24,741 bases of DNA from DASYYE01 sp035946955 (GCA_035946955.1 DASYYE010000064.1:1-24741), one strand, 5' to 3'. Positions 1 to 8,180 are shown, numbered from the stretch's first letter. Notes: generated by a model not told the origin, from the letters alone. Made by a program: numbers and translations.

Positions 1-1213
1 CGTCCGCGGCCAAGGCGCTGTCGGCATAGGACAGCGCGAGCCCGGAGATGCCTGAGAGGATCTTGGTCTGCACTCGGTGCCGCAGCGGCGGGAAGACCCG
101 CACCGCGGACATGGCGACCGGCAACAGCAGGTCGGCGAACCAGTTGTGCAGGTCGATCAGGTCGGTGGCGCGCTCGGTCGAGGCGAGGAGCGCGGCCCCG
201 ACAGGCATCCGTTCCTGCGGGTAGGTATCGAGCAGCCCGGGCCCGGCGTAGCCGTGGACCACCATGGCGAGCTTCCATGCCAGGTTGTAGGCCTCCTGGA
301 GCCCGGTGTTCATGCCCTGGCCAGAGGCTGGGCTGTGCACGTGGGCCGCGTCCCCCGCGACCAGGCAGCGGCCAGTGCGCATGCCGGAGACCATGCGCTG
401 CTGGGCGGTGAACACCGACACCCAGGTCGGGTCCCCCACGACGAGGTCGCGCCCGAGTCCCGCCCGCAGCTTGGCCGCGAAACGGTCGGCGACCGCGCGC
501 GGGCCACCGCCGTCGTCAACGTCGACGGTGTCGAGCAGGCGCCACCGGTTGCCGTCACGCAGCGGCACCGCCATGAGCGTGGCACCGCCGGTGCGGATGA
601 AGTAGATGCTGTCACGGGGCAGGTCAACGGCGAGCGGCGCGTCAGCGAGCAGCCAGGTCTGGTTCGACGAACCGTGCAGCCGCAGGTCCAGGAGCTTGCG
701 GACGGTGCTGTGGCCGCCGTCGCAGCCGACCAGCCATGGCACGCGGACCGATTCCCGCGAGCCGTCGGCGTGCTCCAGGCCGACCGTCACCGTGTCACCG
801 TCCTGCTCGATGGTGGCCAGCGCGGTGTCCCACTCCGGTCTCACGCCCACCTCGGCGGCAGCCTCGCGGAGCACCGCCTCCGTCGCCACCTGCTCGATCG
901 CCAGTGTGAACGGCCGCCGGGTCGGCGTGGCCCGGTAGTCGGCCTCCAGCCGCACCAGGCGGCGGCCGCCCTGGAACACCGAGAAGCCGGAGATGACCTG
1001 CCCGCGGGCGAGGAACCGGTCGAGCAGCCCGAGCTGGTCATAGACCTCGAGGGTCCGGGCATGCGTCGCGATCGCCCGGCTGGTGGCCGTCGGCCCGGTG
1101 GCGGCGTCCACCAGCCGCACCGCGACCCCGCGCCGGGCCAGCTCATAGGCGGCGAGCAGGCCGACCGGGCCAGCGCCGGCCACGAGCACGTCCGGGCCGG
1201 CCGAGCGCGTCAT
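1..1213 (-). CDS. FAD-dependent aromatic hydroxylase (class A flavin monooxygenase), 3' end outside window
   Basis: The gene starts at ATG 1213 and reads open for 404 codons to the window edge, so its C-terminus is missing. It shows the three fingerprints of PHBH-fold monooxygenases: GAGPVG at residues 13-18 (FAD ADP-binding), the DG motif in GCDGGHSTVR near residue 165, and the GD motif in VAGDAAHVHSPASGQGMNTG near 287. The family uses FAD, NAD(P)H and O2 to hydroxylate or oxidatively cleave polycyclic aromatics; PgaE- and MtmOIV-like enzymes of aromatic polyketide pathways are the closest type I recognise. Its start overlaps the stop of the upstream aldo/keto reductase (ATGA), so the two are translationally coupled. 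The substrate cannot be told. The PHBH/UbiH-type class is secure; a polyketide tailoring role is inferred from the neighbours. Confidence 0.9.
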   Translation of the reverse strand, partial: MTRSAGPDVLVAGAGPVGLLAAYELARRGVAVRLVDAATGPTATSRAIATHARTLEVYDQLGLLDRFLARGQVISGFSVFQGGRRLVRLEADYRATPTRRPFTLAIEQVATEAVLREAAAEVGVRPEWDTALATIEQDGDTVTVGLEHADGSRESVRVPWLVGCDGGHSTVRKLLDLRLHGSSNQTWLLADAPLAVDLPRDSIYFIRTGGATLMAVPLRDGNRWRLLDTVDVDDGGGPRAVADRFAAKLRAGLGRDLVVGDPTWVSVFTAQQRMVSGMRTGRCLVAGDAAHVHSPASGQGMNTGLQEAYNLAWKLAMVVHGYAGPGLLDTYPQERMPVGAALLASTERATDLIDLHNWFADLLLPVAMSAVRVFPPLRHRVQTKILSGISGLALSYADSALAAD

Positions 1214-2196
1214 GACGGCTGGCCCGGGTCGTCGCGGACCACCACCGGCGCGAGTGCCTCGTCGATGCGCGCCACGAGGTCGTCATCCAGCGTGACCCCG
1301 ACGGCCTTGGCGTTCTCGGTCACCTGGTCCGGCGACGAGGAGCCGATGATGACGCTGGCGGTGTTGGGGTTGCGCAGCAACCATGCCAGGGCGAGCTGGC
1401 CCATGGTCAGGCCTGCCTCGTCCGCCAGCGGGCGCAGCATCGCCACCCGGCCCAGCGTCTCCGGGGTGAGCCAGTGCTGCATCAGCGAGGCACGGCCGCC
1501 CATGGGGCTGGCGGCCCGTGTCCCGGCCGGGAGTTCCCCGCGCGGCTCGTACTTGCCCGTCAGCACCCCCTGCTCCAGCGCGAAGTAGGGGACCTGGCTC
1601 AGGCCGAGGCGTTCGCAGGCGGGGATGACCTCGTTCTCCGGCACCCGCCAGAGCATGGAGTACCGCGGCATGTGACAGACCACGCTGACGCCGTACTCCT
1701 TGCCGTAGGCGACGGCCTCCTCGATCCTGGCCACGGGCCACTCCGACAGGCCCATGTACAGCACCTTCCCGGCCCGGACGAGGTCGGCGAAGGCCAGCAT
1801 GGTCTCGTCGAGCGGCGTGGTGTGGTCGTAACGGTGCGCGGTGTAGACGTCGATGTGGTCCACCCGGAGCCGCCGCAGCGAGCCGTCCACCGACTCTATG
1901 ATGTGCTTACGGGACAGGCCCCACCCGTTGGGCCCCTGGCCGGTGGGGAAGCACACCTTGGTGCACAGCACCAGGTCCTCACGTGGCTCGCCAGCCAGCG
2001 CGGTGCCGAGCGCCCGCTCGGAGCGGAACGGCCCGTACACGTCAGCAGTGTCGAACGTGGTGACGCCGACGTCGCGGGCCGCGCGGATCGAGGCGACCAC
2101 GGACTCCTGCGGCACGTTGTCGTTCGGGTAGAGCAAGTTGCCATAGGTGATCTGGCTGACTTGGAGGCCGCTGCGGCCCAGGCGCCGGAATTCCAT
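1210..2196 (-). CDS. Aldo/keto reductase, probably deoxysugar-pathway
   Basis: This 328-residue protein is a complete (alpha/beta)8-barrel aldo/keto reductase of the Kv-beta/AKR12-like type. The catalytic tetrad is visible: D49 and Y54 in FDTADVYG, K80 in LVLCTK and H121 in YTAHRYD. The late SVIIGSSSPDQVTEN segment is the NADPH-binding region. AKR12 members in macrolide and angucycline clusters (EryBII, AveBVIII) reduce NDP-4-keto sugars or the unsaturated product of 2,3-dehydration, and divergent pairing with a 2,3-dehydratase supports that role here. The ATG at 2196 follows a weak GGGTGA-like ribosome site, and its stop overlaps the start of the monooxygenase. A general carbonyl reductase acting on the polyketide itself is an alternative. 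Confidence 0.88.
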   Translation of the reverse strand: MEFRRLGRSGLQVSQITYGNLLYPNDNVPQESVVASIRAARDVGVTTFDTADVYGPFRSERALGTALAGEPREDLVLCTKVCFPTGQGPNGWGLSRKHIIESVDGSLRRLRVDHIDVYTAHRYDHTTPLDETMLAFADLVRAGKVLYMGLSEWPVARIEEAVAYGKEYGVSVVCHMPRYSMLWRVPENEVIPACERLGLSQVPYFALEQGVLTGKYEPRGELPAGTRAASPMGGRASLMQHWLTPETLGRVAMLRPLADEAGLTMGQLALAWLLRNPNTASVIIGSSSPDQVTENAKAVGVTLDDDLVARIDEALAPVVVRDDPGQPS

Positions 2197-2220
2197 TCAC
2201 CCGAGGGTGGCCGCCGAGCG

Positions 2221-2249
2221 TCGAAGGTGACTGGAGACCACCTCGACGC
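2221..2249 (+). promoter_or_regulatory. Candidate SARP-binding direct repeats
   Basis: Three heptamers spaced exactly 11 bp apart are seen in the divergent 194-bp gap: TCGAAGG (2221), TGGAGAC (2232) and TCGACGC (2243). SARP activators bind TCGA-type heptamers repeated every 11 or 22 bp, and a SARP gene lies at 6281. No convincing -10 box sits at the expected distance, so this is only a candidate site. It could serve the dehydratase operon, the reductase operon, or both. Confidence 0.35.
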
Positions 2250-2390
2250 CAGCTGGCAGCAAAGCCCGAGCCGGTTTCCAAGGGCTTTCAAGCGCAGGAA
2301 CGGATGCTCTTCCAGCATCGGGGAGTCAGCCCCGGCAGCAGTGGACGACACGGCAGGCGGGACAGTCCCGCGCCCGGCGAGGAGGCCGAA

Positions 2391-3851
2391 GTGGTTCCGG
2401 CAACGGCAGGCCTTCCTGCGGCGGCGCCGTGGCGGTCCAGCGACCTCGACGGCTTCGCCGAGTCGGCGCTGACCACCGAGGGGGCGGCCGTGGCCACACC
2501 AGCGTTCCACGAGTGGCTCGCCGACCGCCGGCGCCAGACGCGGCTGACCGTGACACAGATCCCCTTCGCGGCGCTGCGTGGCTGGGGGTTCGAGCGCGAC
2601 ACTGGGAACCTCGTCCACGACAGTGGGCGGTTCTTCTCTGTGGAAGGGCTGCGGGTCCAGACCGGCCGTGGCGGGGAGGTGCACGCCCGCTGGTTCCAGC
2701 CGATCATCAACCAGCCGGAGATCGGCATCCTGGGAATCGCGGTCAAGCGGATCCACGGGGTTCTTCACTGCCTGATGCAGGCCAAGGTCGAGCCGGGCAA
2801 CGCCAACGGCGTGCAGCTGTCGCCGACGGTCCAGGCGACGCTCAGCAACTACACCGGAGTGCACCAGGGCAAGCCAGTGCGCTACCTCGACTACTTCACC
2901 GACCGCAGCCGCGGCCGCACGCTCGTGGACGTGCTCCAGTCTGAGCAGGGGGCGTGGTTCTACCGCAAACGCAACCGGAACATGGTCGTGGCGGTAGACG
3001 ACGACGTAGAGGCGCACGAGGACTTCTGCTGGCTGACGTTCGGCCAGCTCCGGCGGCTGCTGGCACTGGACGACGTGGTCAACATGGACGTGCGCACAGT
3101 CTTCGCATGCCTGTCTTTCGAGGCCTGCGCCCCGCTGGCCGACCAGCCCGCCGCGACGGGGGACGACGCGGCGCGGTTCCGGCGGGCACTGCTGGCGTCA
3201 CTGTCGCCCGGGGCGCCCGCGTTGCTCACGGCAACCGAGCTGCTGAGCTGGTTCACCGAGGTCAAGACCCGAAGCGTGGTGTCCGCAGAGCGGATCCCCC
3301 TGGCTGAGGTGGCTAACTGGCTGCGACTGCCCAGCGAGATCCGTCATGAGAGCGGGCGGTATTTCAGCCTGGTCGCGGTGGAGGCCGAGGCGGGCAGCCG
3401 TGAGGTGGCCCGCTGGACGCAGCCGCTGCTGCGGCCGCATGGGCCGGGCGTGGTCGCGTTCCTCGCCCGCCGGTTCGGCGGCGTCCTCCATGTCCTCGCG
3501 CACGCCCGGGTGGAGCCGGGCTTTCTCGACGTGGTGGAACTGGCGCCGACGGTGCAGTGCACGCCGGGCAACTACCGTCACCTGCCGGCCGCGCAGCACC
3601 CGCCGTTCCTCGCCCGGGTACTGTCCGCGCCCGCCAGCCAGATCCGCTATGACGCGGTCCAGTCCGAAGAAGGCGGCCGGTTCGACCGGGCGCAGAACAG
3701 GTACATGGTGGTGGAGATCGACGACGAGCCCGCGCTGCCGGAAGACTTCCGGTGGCTGACCATCGGCCAGCTCACCGGCCTGCTCAGGCACAGTAACTAC
3801 CTCAACGTCCAGGCGCGCAGCCTCATCGCGGCGCTGCACTCGGTGTGGTGA
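2391..3851 (+). CDS. NDP-hexose 2,3-dehydratase
   Basis: The enzyme eliminates the C2 hydroxyl of NDP-4-keto-6-deoxyglucose, giving a 3,4-diketo sugar, the first step toward 2-deoxysugars. The protein shows the family's internal duplication: GRFFSVEGLRV, RWFQPII, HGVLHCLMQAKVEPG and LSPTVQ in the first half are matched by GRYFSLVAVEA, RWTQPLL, GGVLHVLAHARVEPG and LAPTVQ in the second. It resembles TylCVI/EryBVI/SpnO-type enzymes. I chose GTG 2391 because AGGAGG sits 5 nt upstream and the resulting 486 residues fit the family; the frame stays open upstream to ATG 2304, but that part looks unlike the family. Its stop overlaps the next gene's start (GTGA), so the two are coupled. Confidence 0.92.
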   Translation: MVPATAGLPAAAPWRSSDLDGFAESALTTEGAAVATPAFHEWLADRRRQTRLTVTQIPFAALRGWGFERDTGNLVHDSGRFFSVEGLRVQTGRGGEVHARWFQPIINQPEIGILGIAVKRIHGVLHCLMQAKVEPGNANGVQLSPTVQATLSNYTGVHQGKPVRYLDYFTDRSRGRTLVDVLQSEQGAWFYRKRNRNMVVAVDDDVEAHEDFCWLTFGQLRRLLALDDVVNMDVRTVFACLSFEACAPLADQPAATGDDAARFRRALLASLSPGAPALLTATELLSWFTEVKTRSVVSAERIPLAEVANWLRLPSEIRHESGRYFSLVAVEAEAGSREVARWTQPLLRPHGPGVVAFLARRFGGVLHVLAHARVEPGFLDVVELAPTVQCTPGNYRHLPAAQHPPFLARVLSAPASQIRYDAVQSEEGGRFDRAQNRYMVVEIDDEPALPEDFRWLTIGQLTGLLRHSNYLNVQARSLIAALHSVW

Positions 3852-4909
3852 CGGGCGTGTCCTCCCACCCGGGCCTTCCCGAGCTGCGGCTCGGTGTCCT
3901 TGGCTGTGCCAGCGTCGCGTGGCGGCGCACCCTGCCCGCGGTGGCGGCTACCCCGGGCATCCGCGTCACCGCTGTCGCCAGCCGGGACCCCGCCAAAGCG
4001 GAGGAGTTCGCCAGGCGGTTCGGCGCGGAGGCGGTGGCGGGCTATGAGGCACTGATTGGCCACGGCGGCCTCGACGCCGTGTACATACCGCTGCCGGCGG
4101 CCCTGCACGCATCATGGGTCCGCCGGGCGCTCGACGCCGGGCTGCATGTGCTCGTGGAGAAACCGCTGGCCACAACGGCGGGAGAGGCCACCGACCTGGT
4201 CGCTGCCGCACGTGCCCATGGCGGCGTGCTCATGGAGAACTTCGCGTTCGTGCACCACTCACAGCTCGCAGAGGTGCACCGGCTGGTGGCCGAGGGCGCG
4301 ATCGGCGAACTCCGCAGCTTTGCCAGCGAGTTCGCCTTCCCGCCACTGCCACCGGACGACATCAGGTACCGGCCAGAGCTCGGGGGAGGGGCGCTGCTCG
4401 ACGCCGGGGTCTACCCGCTGCGTGCCGCCCGCGAGTTCCTCGGGGACGAACTCTCCCTGCTCGGCGCGAGCCTGCGGGTCGATGCGGGCACCGGCGTCGA
4501 CGTGGCAGGTGCCGCCCTGCTCACCGCCCCCGCGGGGGTGAGCGCCACGGTCACGTTCGGGTTCGCGCACTCCTACCGGTGCGCGCTGACCCTCTGGGGT
4601 TCGGACGGGCGGATATGTCTCGACCGCGCCTACACCGCACCTGACTCGTTCGCGCCAGCGCTCCGGCTGGAGCGGGCCGGGGGTGCGGAGACCAGGGACC
4701 TGCCGCCTGACGCCCAGTTCGCCCGGCTCCTCGAAGCGTTCGTGCGTGCGGTCCGGTCAGCACGTGGGGAGGGCGGTCACGCTCCCGGGCCAGTTCGTGC
4801 CGGGTCAGCCGGTGACCGGCCAGCCGGTGACGGGCTCGACGGCATCGTGGCGCAGGCGGCCCTAGTGGAACGTGTCGCCATCCATGCGCACCGCTGCGTG
4901 ACCCGCTGA
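3848..4909 (+). CDS. NDP-hexose 3-ketoreductase (Gfo/Idh/MocA family)
   Basis: This 353-residue NAD(P)H oxidoreductase would reduce the C3 keto group left by the 2,3-dehydratase, yielding a 4-keto-2,6-dideoxyhexose. The Rossmann start reads LGVLGCASVAWRRTLPA, with the catalytic EKP motif in HVLVEKPLATT, the MENFAF segment and the GGGALLDAGVYPL segment of SpnN/UrdT/OleW-like sugar ketoreductases. GTG 3848 overlaps the dehydratase stop; GTG 3857 is also possible. Near the C-terminus (about 4775-4845) there is a Gly/Pro/Asp-rich run built from an imperfect short repeat (two copies of CAGCCGGTGAC) that looks like an insertion in an otherwise regular C-terminal helix. The stop codon lies inside a 21-bp tandem duplication. 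Confidence 0.92.
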   Translation: MTGVSSHPGLPELRLGVLGCASVAWRRTLPAVAATPGIRVTAVASRDPAKAEEFARRFGAEAVAGYEALIGHGGLDAVYIPLPAALHASWVRRALDAGLHVLVEKPLATTAGEATDLVAAARAHGGVLMENFAFVHHSQLAEVHRLVAEGAIGELRSFASEFAFPPLPPDDIRYRPELGGGALLDAGVYPLRAAREFLGDELSLLGASLRVDAGTGVDVAGAALLTAPAGVSATVTFGFAHSYRCALTLWGSDGRICLDRAYTAPDSFAPALRLERAGGAETRDLPPDAQFARLLEAFVRAVRSARGEGGHAPGPVRAGSAGDRPAGDGLDGIVAQAALVERVAIHAHRCVTR

Positions 4910-4943
4910 CGGGCAACCCAGGCCCGCTGACGGGCAACCCAGG
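4902..4943. repeat. Perfect 21-bp tandem duplication across a stop codon
   Basis: Two adjacent identical 21-bp units (4902-4922 and 4923-4943), each beginning CCCGCTGACGGGC and ending AACCCAGG, span the ketoreductase stop and run up to the ribosome site of the next gene. Each unit contains the small inverted repeat CCCG-ctga-CGGG, so two identical mini-hairpins sit in the intergenic mRNA. Confidence 0.9.
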
Positions 4944-4955
4944 AAAGGACCCGGC

Positions 4956-6029
4956 TTGCGCTACGAACACCTCTACATTGCCGGTGCCGGCTGCTGGCTT
5001 CCGCCGCGTATGTCCACGCTGGAAGCGGTCAGGACGGGGGCACTGCCTGCCGGGCGCCGCGAGAAGATCGGGTTCTTGGCGGCGGCGGTGGCGCCCGACG
5101 ACATGGCACCCCCGCAGATGGCGGTCCGTGCCGCGCGGACCGCGCTGGACCGGGCGGGCACCGCAGGTGGTGACCTCGCCCTCGTGCTGCACAGCAGCAT
5201 CTGGTTCCAGGGCGTGGACATGTGGCCGACCGCGAGTTACGTCTCTGACCAGGCCGGTGCCAGGTACACGCCCGCCTTCGACCTGGGCCAGCGCTCGAAC
5301 GGCGGCATGGGGTCCCTGGAGTTGGCCGCTGGTTTCCTCACCGGCGCTGGCGGCGGGACCGCCTTGCTGACCACGGCCGACCGGGTGCGGCCCCCTCGTA
5401 TCGACCGCTGGAACACTCTGGCCGTCAGTGTCTACGGTGACGGTGGCACGGCGGTCGTGCTCTCGACGGACGGCGGTGTCGCCGCGGTCCGTGCCACCTG
5501 CACCGTTGCCGACAACTCCCTGGAGTTGCTGGCCCGCGGCAACGAGCCGTTCTCGCCCTGCCCCCCCGACCCCCGGGAGAAGCTGGACTTGGAGGGGCGG
5601 GCAGTGGTCAGCGTGGCCAGCGTCATGCCTGACGCGGTGAAGCGGCTGGTCTCAGTACTCACCGGCGCCCGTGACAGCGTGCTCGAAGAGGCTGGCGTGG
5701 GCATGGATGACATCGCGACGGTCGTGAGCCCAGCGACCAGGCGCGGGCAGGGCCACGGTGAGCTCCACCACCTGCTCGGTGTGCCCGACGAGCGCACTAC
5801 CTGGCATTTCGGGAGGTATACCGGCCACCTCACCTGCGGCGACCAGTTCGCGGGGCTCACTCACCTGATCGAGGCGCGGGAAGTGAGCGCCGGAGACCTC
5901 GTGCTCATGTATGGCGGCGGTGTCGGGTATTCCGTGACCGCGGCGGTCATCGAGGTCTTGGCGGTGCCTGCCTGGCGGCCTAGTGCCCAGGAATGGCCGT
6001 GTGAGCCCACGGTCCCAGTGAGTGGCTAG
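4956..6029 (+). CDS. Ketosynthase III-like acyltransferase (DpsC/CerJ type) with Ser nucleophile
   Basis: The 357-residue thiolase-fold protein aligns with KASIII along its length (AFDLGQRSNGGMGSLELA, GDGGTAVVLS, GGGVGYSVTAAVIE). The position of the usual active-site Cys, five residues after Asp of FDL, is Ser114. The classical PHQAN and YGNTS motifs are absent; instead TGHLTCGD gives His291 and Asp296. From memory, DpsC of daunorubicin biosynthesis has a Ser-His-Asp set with the same His-to-Asp spacing, and CerJ uses a related fold to acylate deoxysugars. The protein could therefore choose a non-acetate starter unit or acylate a sugar hydroxyl. The start is TTG 4956, preceded by AAAGGA at 6-nt spacing and giving the family's usual MRYxxLYI opening. 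It lies 46 nt after the sugar ketoreductase on the same strand. Confidence 0.88.
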   Translation: MRYEHLYIAGAGCWLPPRMSTLEAVRTGALPAGRREKIGFLAAAVAPDDMAPPQMAVRAARTALDRAGTAGGDLALVLHSSIWFQGVDMWPTASYVSDQAGARYTPAFDLGQRSNGGMGSLELAAGFLTGAGGGTALLTTADRVRPPRIDRWNTLAVSVYGDGGTAVVLSTDGGVAAVRATCTVADNSLELLARGNEPFSPCPPDPREKLDLEGRAVVSVASVMPDAVKRLVSVLTGARDSVLEEAGVGMDDIATVVSPATRRGQGHGELHHLLGVPDERTTWHFGRYTGHLTCGDQFAGLTHLIEAREVSAGDLVLMYGGGVGYSVTAAVIEVLAVPAWRPSAQEWPCEPTVPVSG

Positions 6030-6095
6030 CCGCTCGCTCAGGGCCCAGAACGGTGTGTCGCGGGTGAGGTAGCCAATAGGTACTCACCATGGGTA

Positions 6096-6155
6096 TCGAA
6101 AGTTGTATCGCACGCTTTCTCGTGGCTACCGCCGACGGTAAGAAAGTATCGGCGG
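6096..6155 (+). promoter_or_regulatory. Upstream region of the SARP gene: heptamer-like repeats and an inverted repeat
   Basis: Three TCG-starting heptamers, TCGAAAG (6096), TCGCACG (6108) and TCGTGGC (6120), are spaced 12 bp apart, one more than the 11 bp usual for SARP sites. They are followed by a 7-bp inverted repeat, CCGCCGA (6129-6135) and TCGGCGG (6149-6155), with a 13-nt spacer. Autoregulation by the SARP or control by the linked response regulator are possible readings; neither can be settled here. Confidence 0.3.
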
Positions 6156-6280
6156 ACTGAACTTGTGGTAACAGCAATGCTGCCTGGAATGGCGGTATGG
6201 CTATTCTCGAGATGGACCTGAGCGAGTTGCGGTGAGCAGACGGGGCAGCCGGGCTCTTCCCTGAGACCACAGGAGTGACA

Positions 6281-7117
6281 ATGACGATCCGTATCAACGT
6301 TCTTGGGCCCTTGCAGGTGAGCATTGACAGTCGCGATTGCACACCGAGTGCCCGGATGGTCCGGCGGGTGGTCGCCCTGCTCGCGATGCGAGCGAACCGG
6401 GCCGTCCAGATGGAGTCCCTGATCGAGGAGCTGTGGGGGACCGAACCCCCGCCAAGCGCGGTCACCACCGTGCAGACCTACATCTACCACCTGCGCAAGA
6501 TATTCGCGGCCTCTGGTGTCGAGAACGTGGAGGGGACGCTGCTCGTGACCAGGCCCGCTGGCTACGTCCTGCAACTCGGGGAGGAGTGCCTCGACGCGCA
6601 GGTGTTCGAGCAGCGCACCGCCGCGGGGGCGGCCATGTTGGAGCAGCATGACAACCACGCCGCCGACACCTTCCGGCAGGCACTCGGCATGTGGGCCGGA
6701 CCGGCGCTGGCCGACGTGCCAATGGGCAGCCTGCTCCAGGCCCATGTGGTGCACCTGGAGGAAGTGCGGCTGTCCGCCCTGGAGATGCGGATCCAGGCGG
6801 ACATGCGGCTCGGCAGGCACCGGCAGCTCATCGGCGAGCTGAGGTCGCTCGTGGCCAGCTACCCGCTGAACGAGTGGTTCCACGCCCACCTGATCGAAGG
6901 GCTGAGCCGTGCGGGACGCCGCAGCGAGGCCCTCCAGGCCTACCAGCACGTCCGCACCGTGCTGTGCAACGAGCTGGGCGTGGACCCCTCGCCGGAACTG
7001 CAACGGCTCCAGCTCGAGGTTCTCGAGGGCGGTGCATCTGACACCCCCCGCAACGCGGCGCGATTGCACCGCAGGGTCAGCGTCGCAGGTGGGGCCCTGC
7101 CCCACACGGGACGGTGA
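6281..7117 (+). CDS. SARP-family pathway-specific transcriptional activator
   Basis: The 278-residue protein has the AfsR/DnrI/RedD layout: an OmpR-type winged-helix DNA-binding domain (about residues 1-95, from INVLGPLQVSIDSRDCTPS through VTTVQTYIYHLRKIF to RPAGYVLQL) followed by the bacterial transcriptional activation domain (about 100-250, including EVRLSALEMRIQADM and RAGRRSEALQAYQHVR, ending ELGVDPSPELQRLQ). Such proteins bind direct heptamer repeats and recruit RNA polymerase to antibiotic biosynthesis promoters. ATG 6281 is preferred over in-frame GTG 6275 because AGGAG at 6271-6275 is then correctly spaced. The last 41 nt overlap the end of the convergent histidine kinase gene. The likely targets are the sugar and polyketide genes to the left. 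Confidence 0.93.
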   Translation: MTIRINVLGPLQVSIDSRDCTPSARMVRRVVALLAMRANRAVQMESLIEELWGTEPPPSAVTTVQTYIYHLRKIFAASGVENVEGTLLVTRPAGYVLQLGEECLDAQVFEQRTAAGAAMLEQHDNHAADTFRQALGMWAGPALADVPMGSLLQAHVVHLEEVRLSALEMRIQADMRLGRHRQLIGELRSLVASYPLNEWFHAHLIEGLSRAGRRSEALQAYQHVRTVLCNELGVDPSPELQRLQLEVLEGGASDTPRNAARLHRRVSVAGGALPHTGR

Positions 7118-8180
7118 ACTCGACGCGAGTACCTGCGCCCGGTGCGCTCGAGATGGTGATCACGCCATCGAGCAGCGCCACTCGCTCCCGCATGGCCTGG
7201 GTTCCCATGTGGTCGGCACGGGCGCAGGTACCGACGTCGAAGCCAGTCCCGTCGTCCTCCACCCTGGCCCGCAGTTCGTACGGCGCGATGTCGACCTGCA
7301 CCAGGATGGTGCGGGCCTCGCTGTGCAGGATGGCATTGCACAACGCCTCGCGGACCACCAGGTATGCCTGGTCCCTGACCTCGGGCGGGGCCCATGCCTC
7401 GTCGCCGTTGACGACCACCTGGGCTGTCTCGGAGTACGCGGTCGCCGCGAGGAAACCACGCAGTGCCTCCTCCAGGCCCACTGGTTCGGAGAACCTGAGC
7501 CCGCTGATCACACCCCTGATGTCGCTCATCGCGCTGGACAATTCGTGCTGGATGACGCCGATCCTGTGGCCGCTGCCCGCCAGTCCCCGGTCAGTGTCCA
7601 TGGCATGCAGCTCGACCTGACGGTATGCGGCATTGAGGTGGGCTCCGACCCGGTCATGGAGCTCTCTGGCCAGCTGGTGCCGTTCGTCGGTCTGGACACG
7701 GTTCATCATGTCCACCAGGAACCTGCCGTGGCAGGCCACCGCCGTCGCCGTCCGTCTCATGATGGCGTGGTTGACGGCGATACTGGCCTGGCTCACCAGC
7801 GCATCCCCGGCCGGCCATTGATCAGCCACCACACTCATCACCACGGCGAACAGGTCCGTTGCCGCCTGCATGAATTCGGCCGGGTGCACGCCCGTACCCG
7901 GGTGGGTGGCGCCCTCGGCCGCTGCCTGCCATGTCTCTTCTTCGGTGACGGGGACCTGGGTGCCACGCAGACCGCAGTCGATGTCGTCGAGGATCCGCTC
8001 CGCGTGCTGGACGGCCTGTGTTATCGCCCAGGGGTCACGGGCCAGGCGGCCGTCCCTGCCGCAGAGCACGTGCTGGTATTCCCGCAGGACATGGCTGCGG
8101 TGTGACGCGAGGTGATCAGCGAGAATGATCCGGGAACACGATGTGGAATCGTCCCAGACCACGTTCTCTGCTAGCTGCAT
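7077..8180 (-). CDS. Soluble NarL-type sensor histidine kinase
   Basis: The C-terminal half has a HisKA_3 dimerisation helix with the phospho-acceptor His in ERHQLARELHDRVGAHL (about residue 175) and a HATPase domain with N-box VREALCNAILHSEA and G-box EDDGTGFD. No transmembrane segment is seen, so a cytoplasmic sensor is likely; the roughly 150-residue N-terminal input region is not recognisable to me. ATG 8180 is chosen because GAGGG lies 5 nt upstream; the frame extends 12 codons to a TTG at 8216. The response regulator gene lies upstream on the same strand, separated by about 500 bp. The gene converges with and overlaps the SARP gene by 41 bp, so antisense interference is possible. Confidence 0.88.
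   Translation of the reverse strand: MQLAENVVWDDSTSCSRIILADHLASHRSHVLREYQHVLCGRDGRLARDPWAITQAVQHAERILDDIDCGLRGTQVPVTEEETWQAAAEGATHPGTGVHPAEFMQAATDLFAVVMSVVADQWPAGDALVSQASIAVNHAIMRRTATAVACHGRFLVDMMNRVQTDERHQLARELHDRVGAHLNAAYRQVELHAMDTDRGLAGSGHRIGVIQHELSSAMSDIRGVISGLRFSEPVGLEEALRGFLAATAYSETAQVVVNGDEAWAPPEVRDQAYLVVREALCNAILHSEARTILVQVDIAPYELRARVEDDGTGFDVGTCARADHMGTQAMRERVALLDGVITISSAPGAGTRVEFTVPCGAGPHLRR

Noticed and set aside
77..1588. Long plus-strand open frames opposite the monooxygenase and aldo/keto reductase
   Set aside because: They are antisense to two well-supported genes; their His/Arg/Gly-rich translations are the usual shadow of high-GC coding DNA.
1896..3017. 373-residue minus-strand frame across the divergent promoter and dehydratase
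   Set aside because: It bridges antisense dehydratase sequence and a shifted frame of the aldo/keto reductase; no motif and no ribosome site.
6038..7105. 355-residue minus-strand frame over the SARP gene
   Set aside because: Antisense shadow; the plus-strand SARP has clear domains and a ribosome site.
6909..8105. 398-residue plus-strand frame over the histidine kinase
   Set aside because: Antisense of the H-box and ATPase motifs of the kinase; no recognisable domain of its own.
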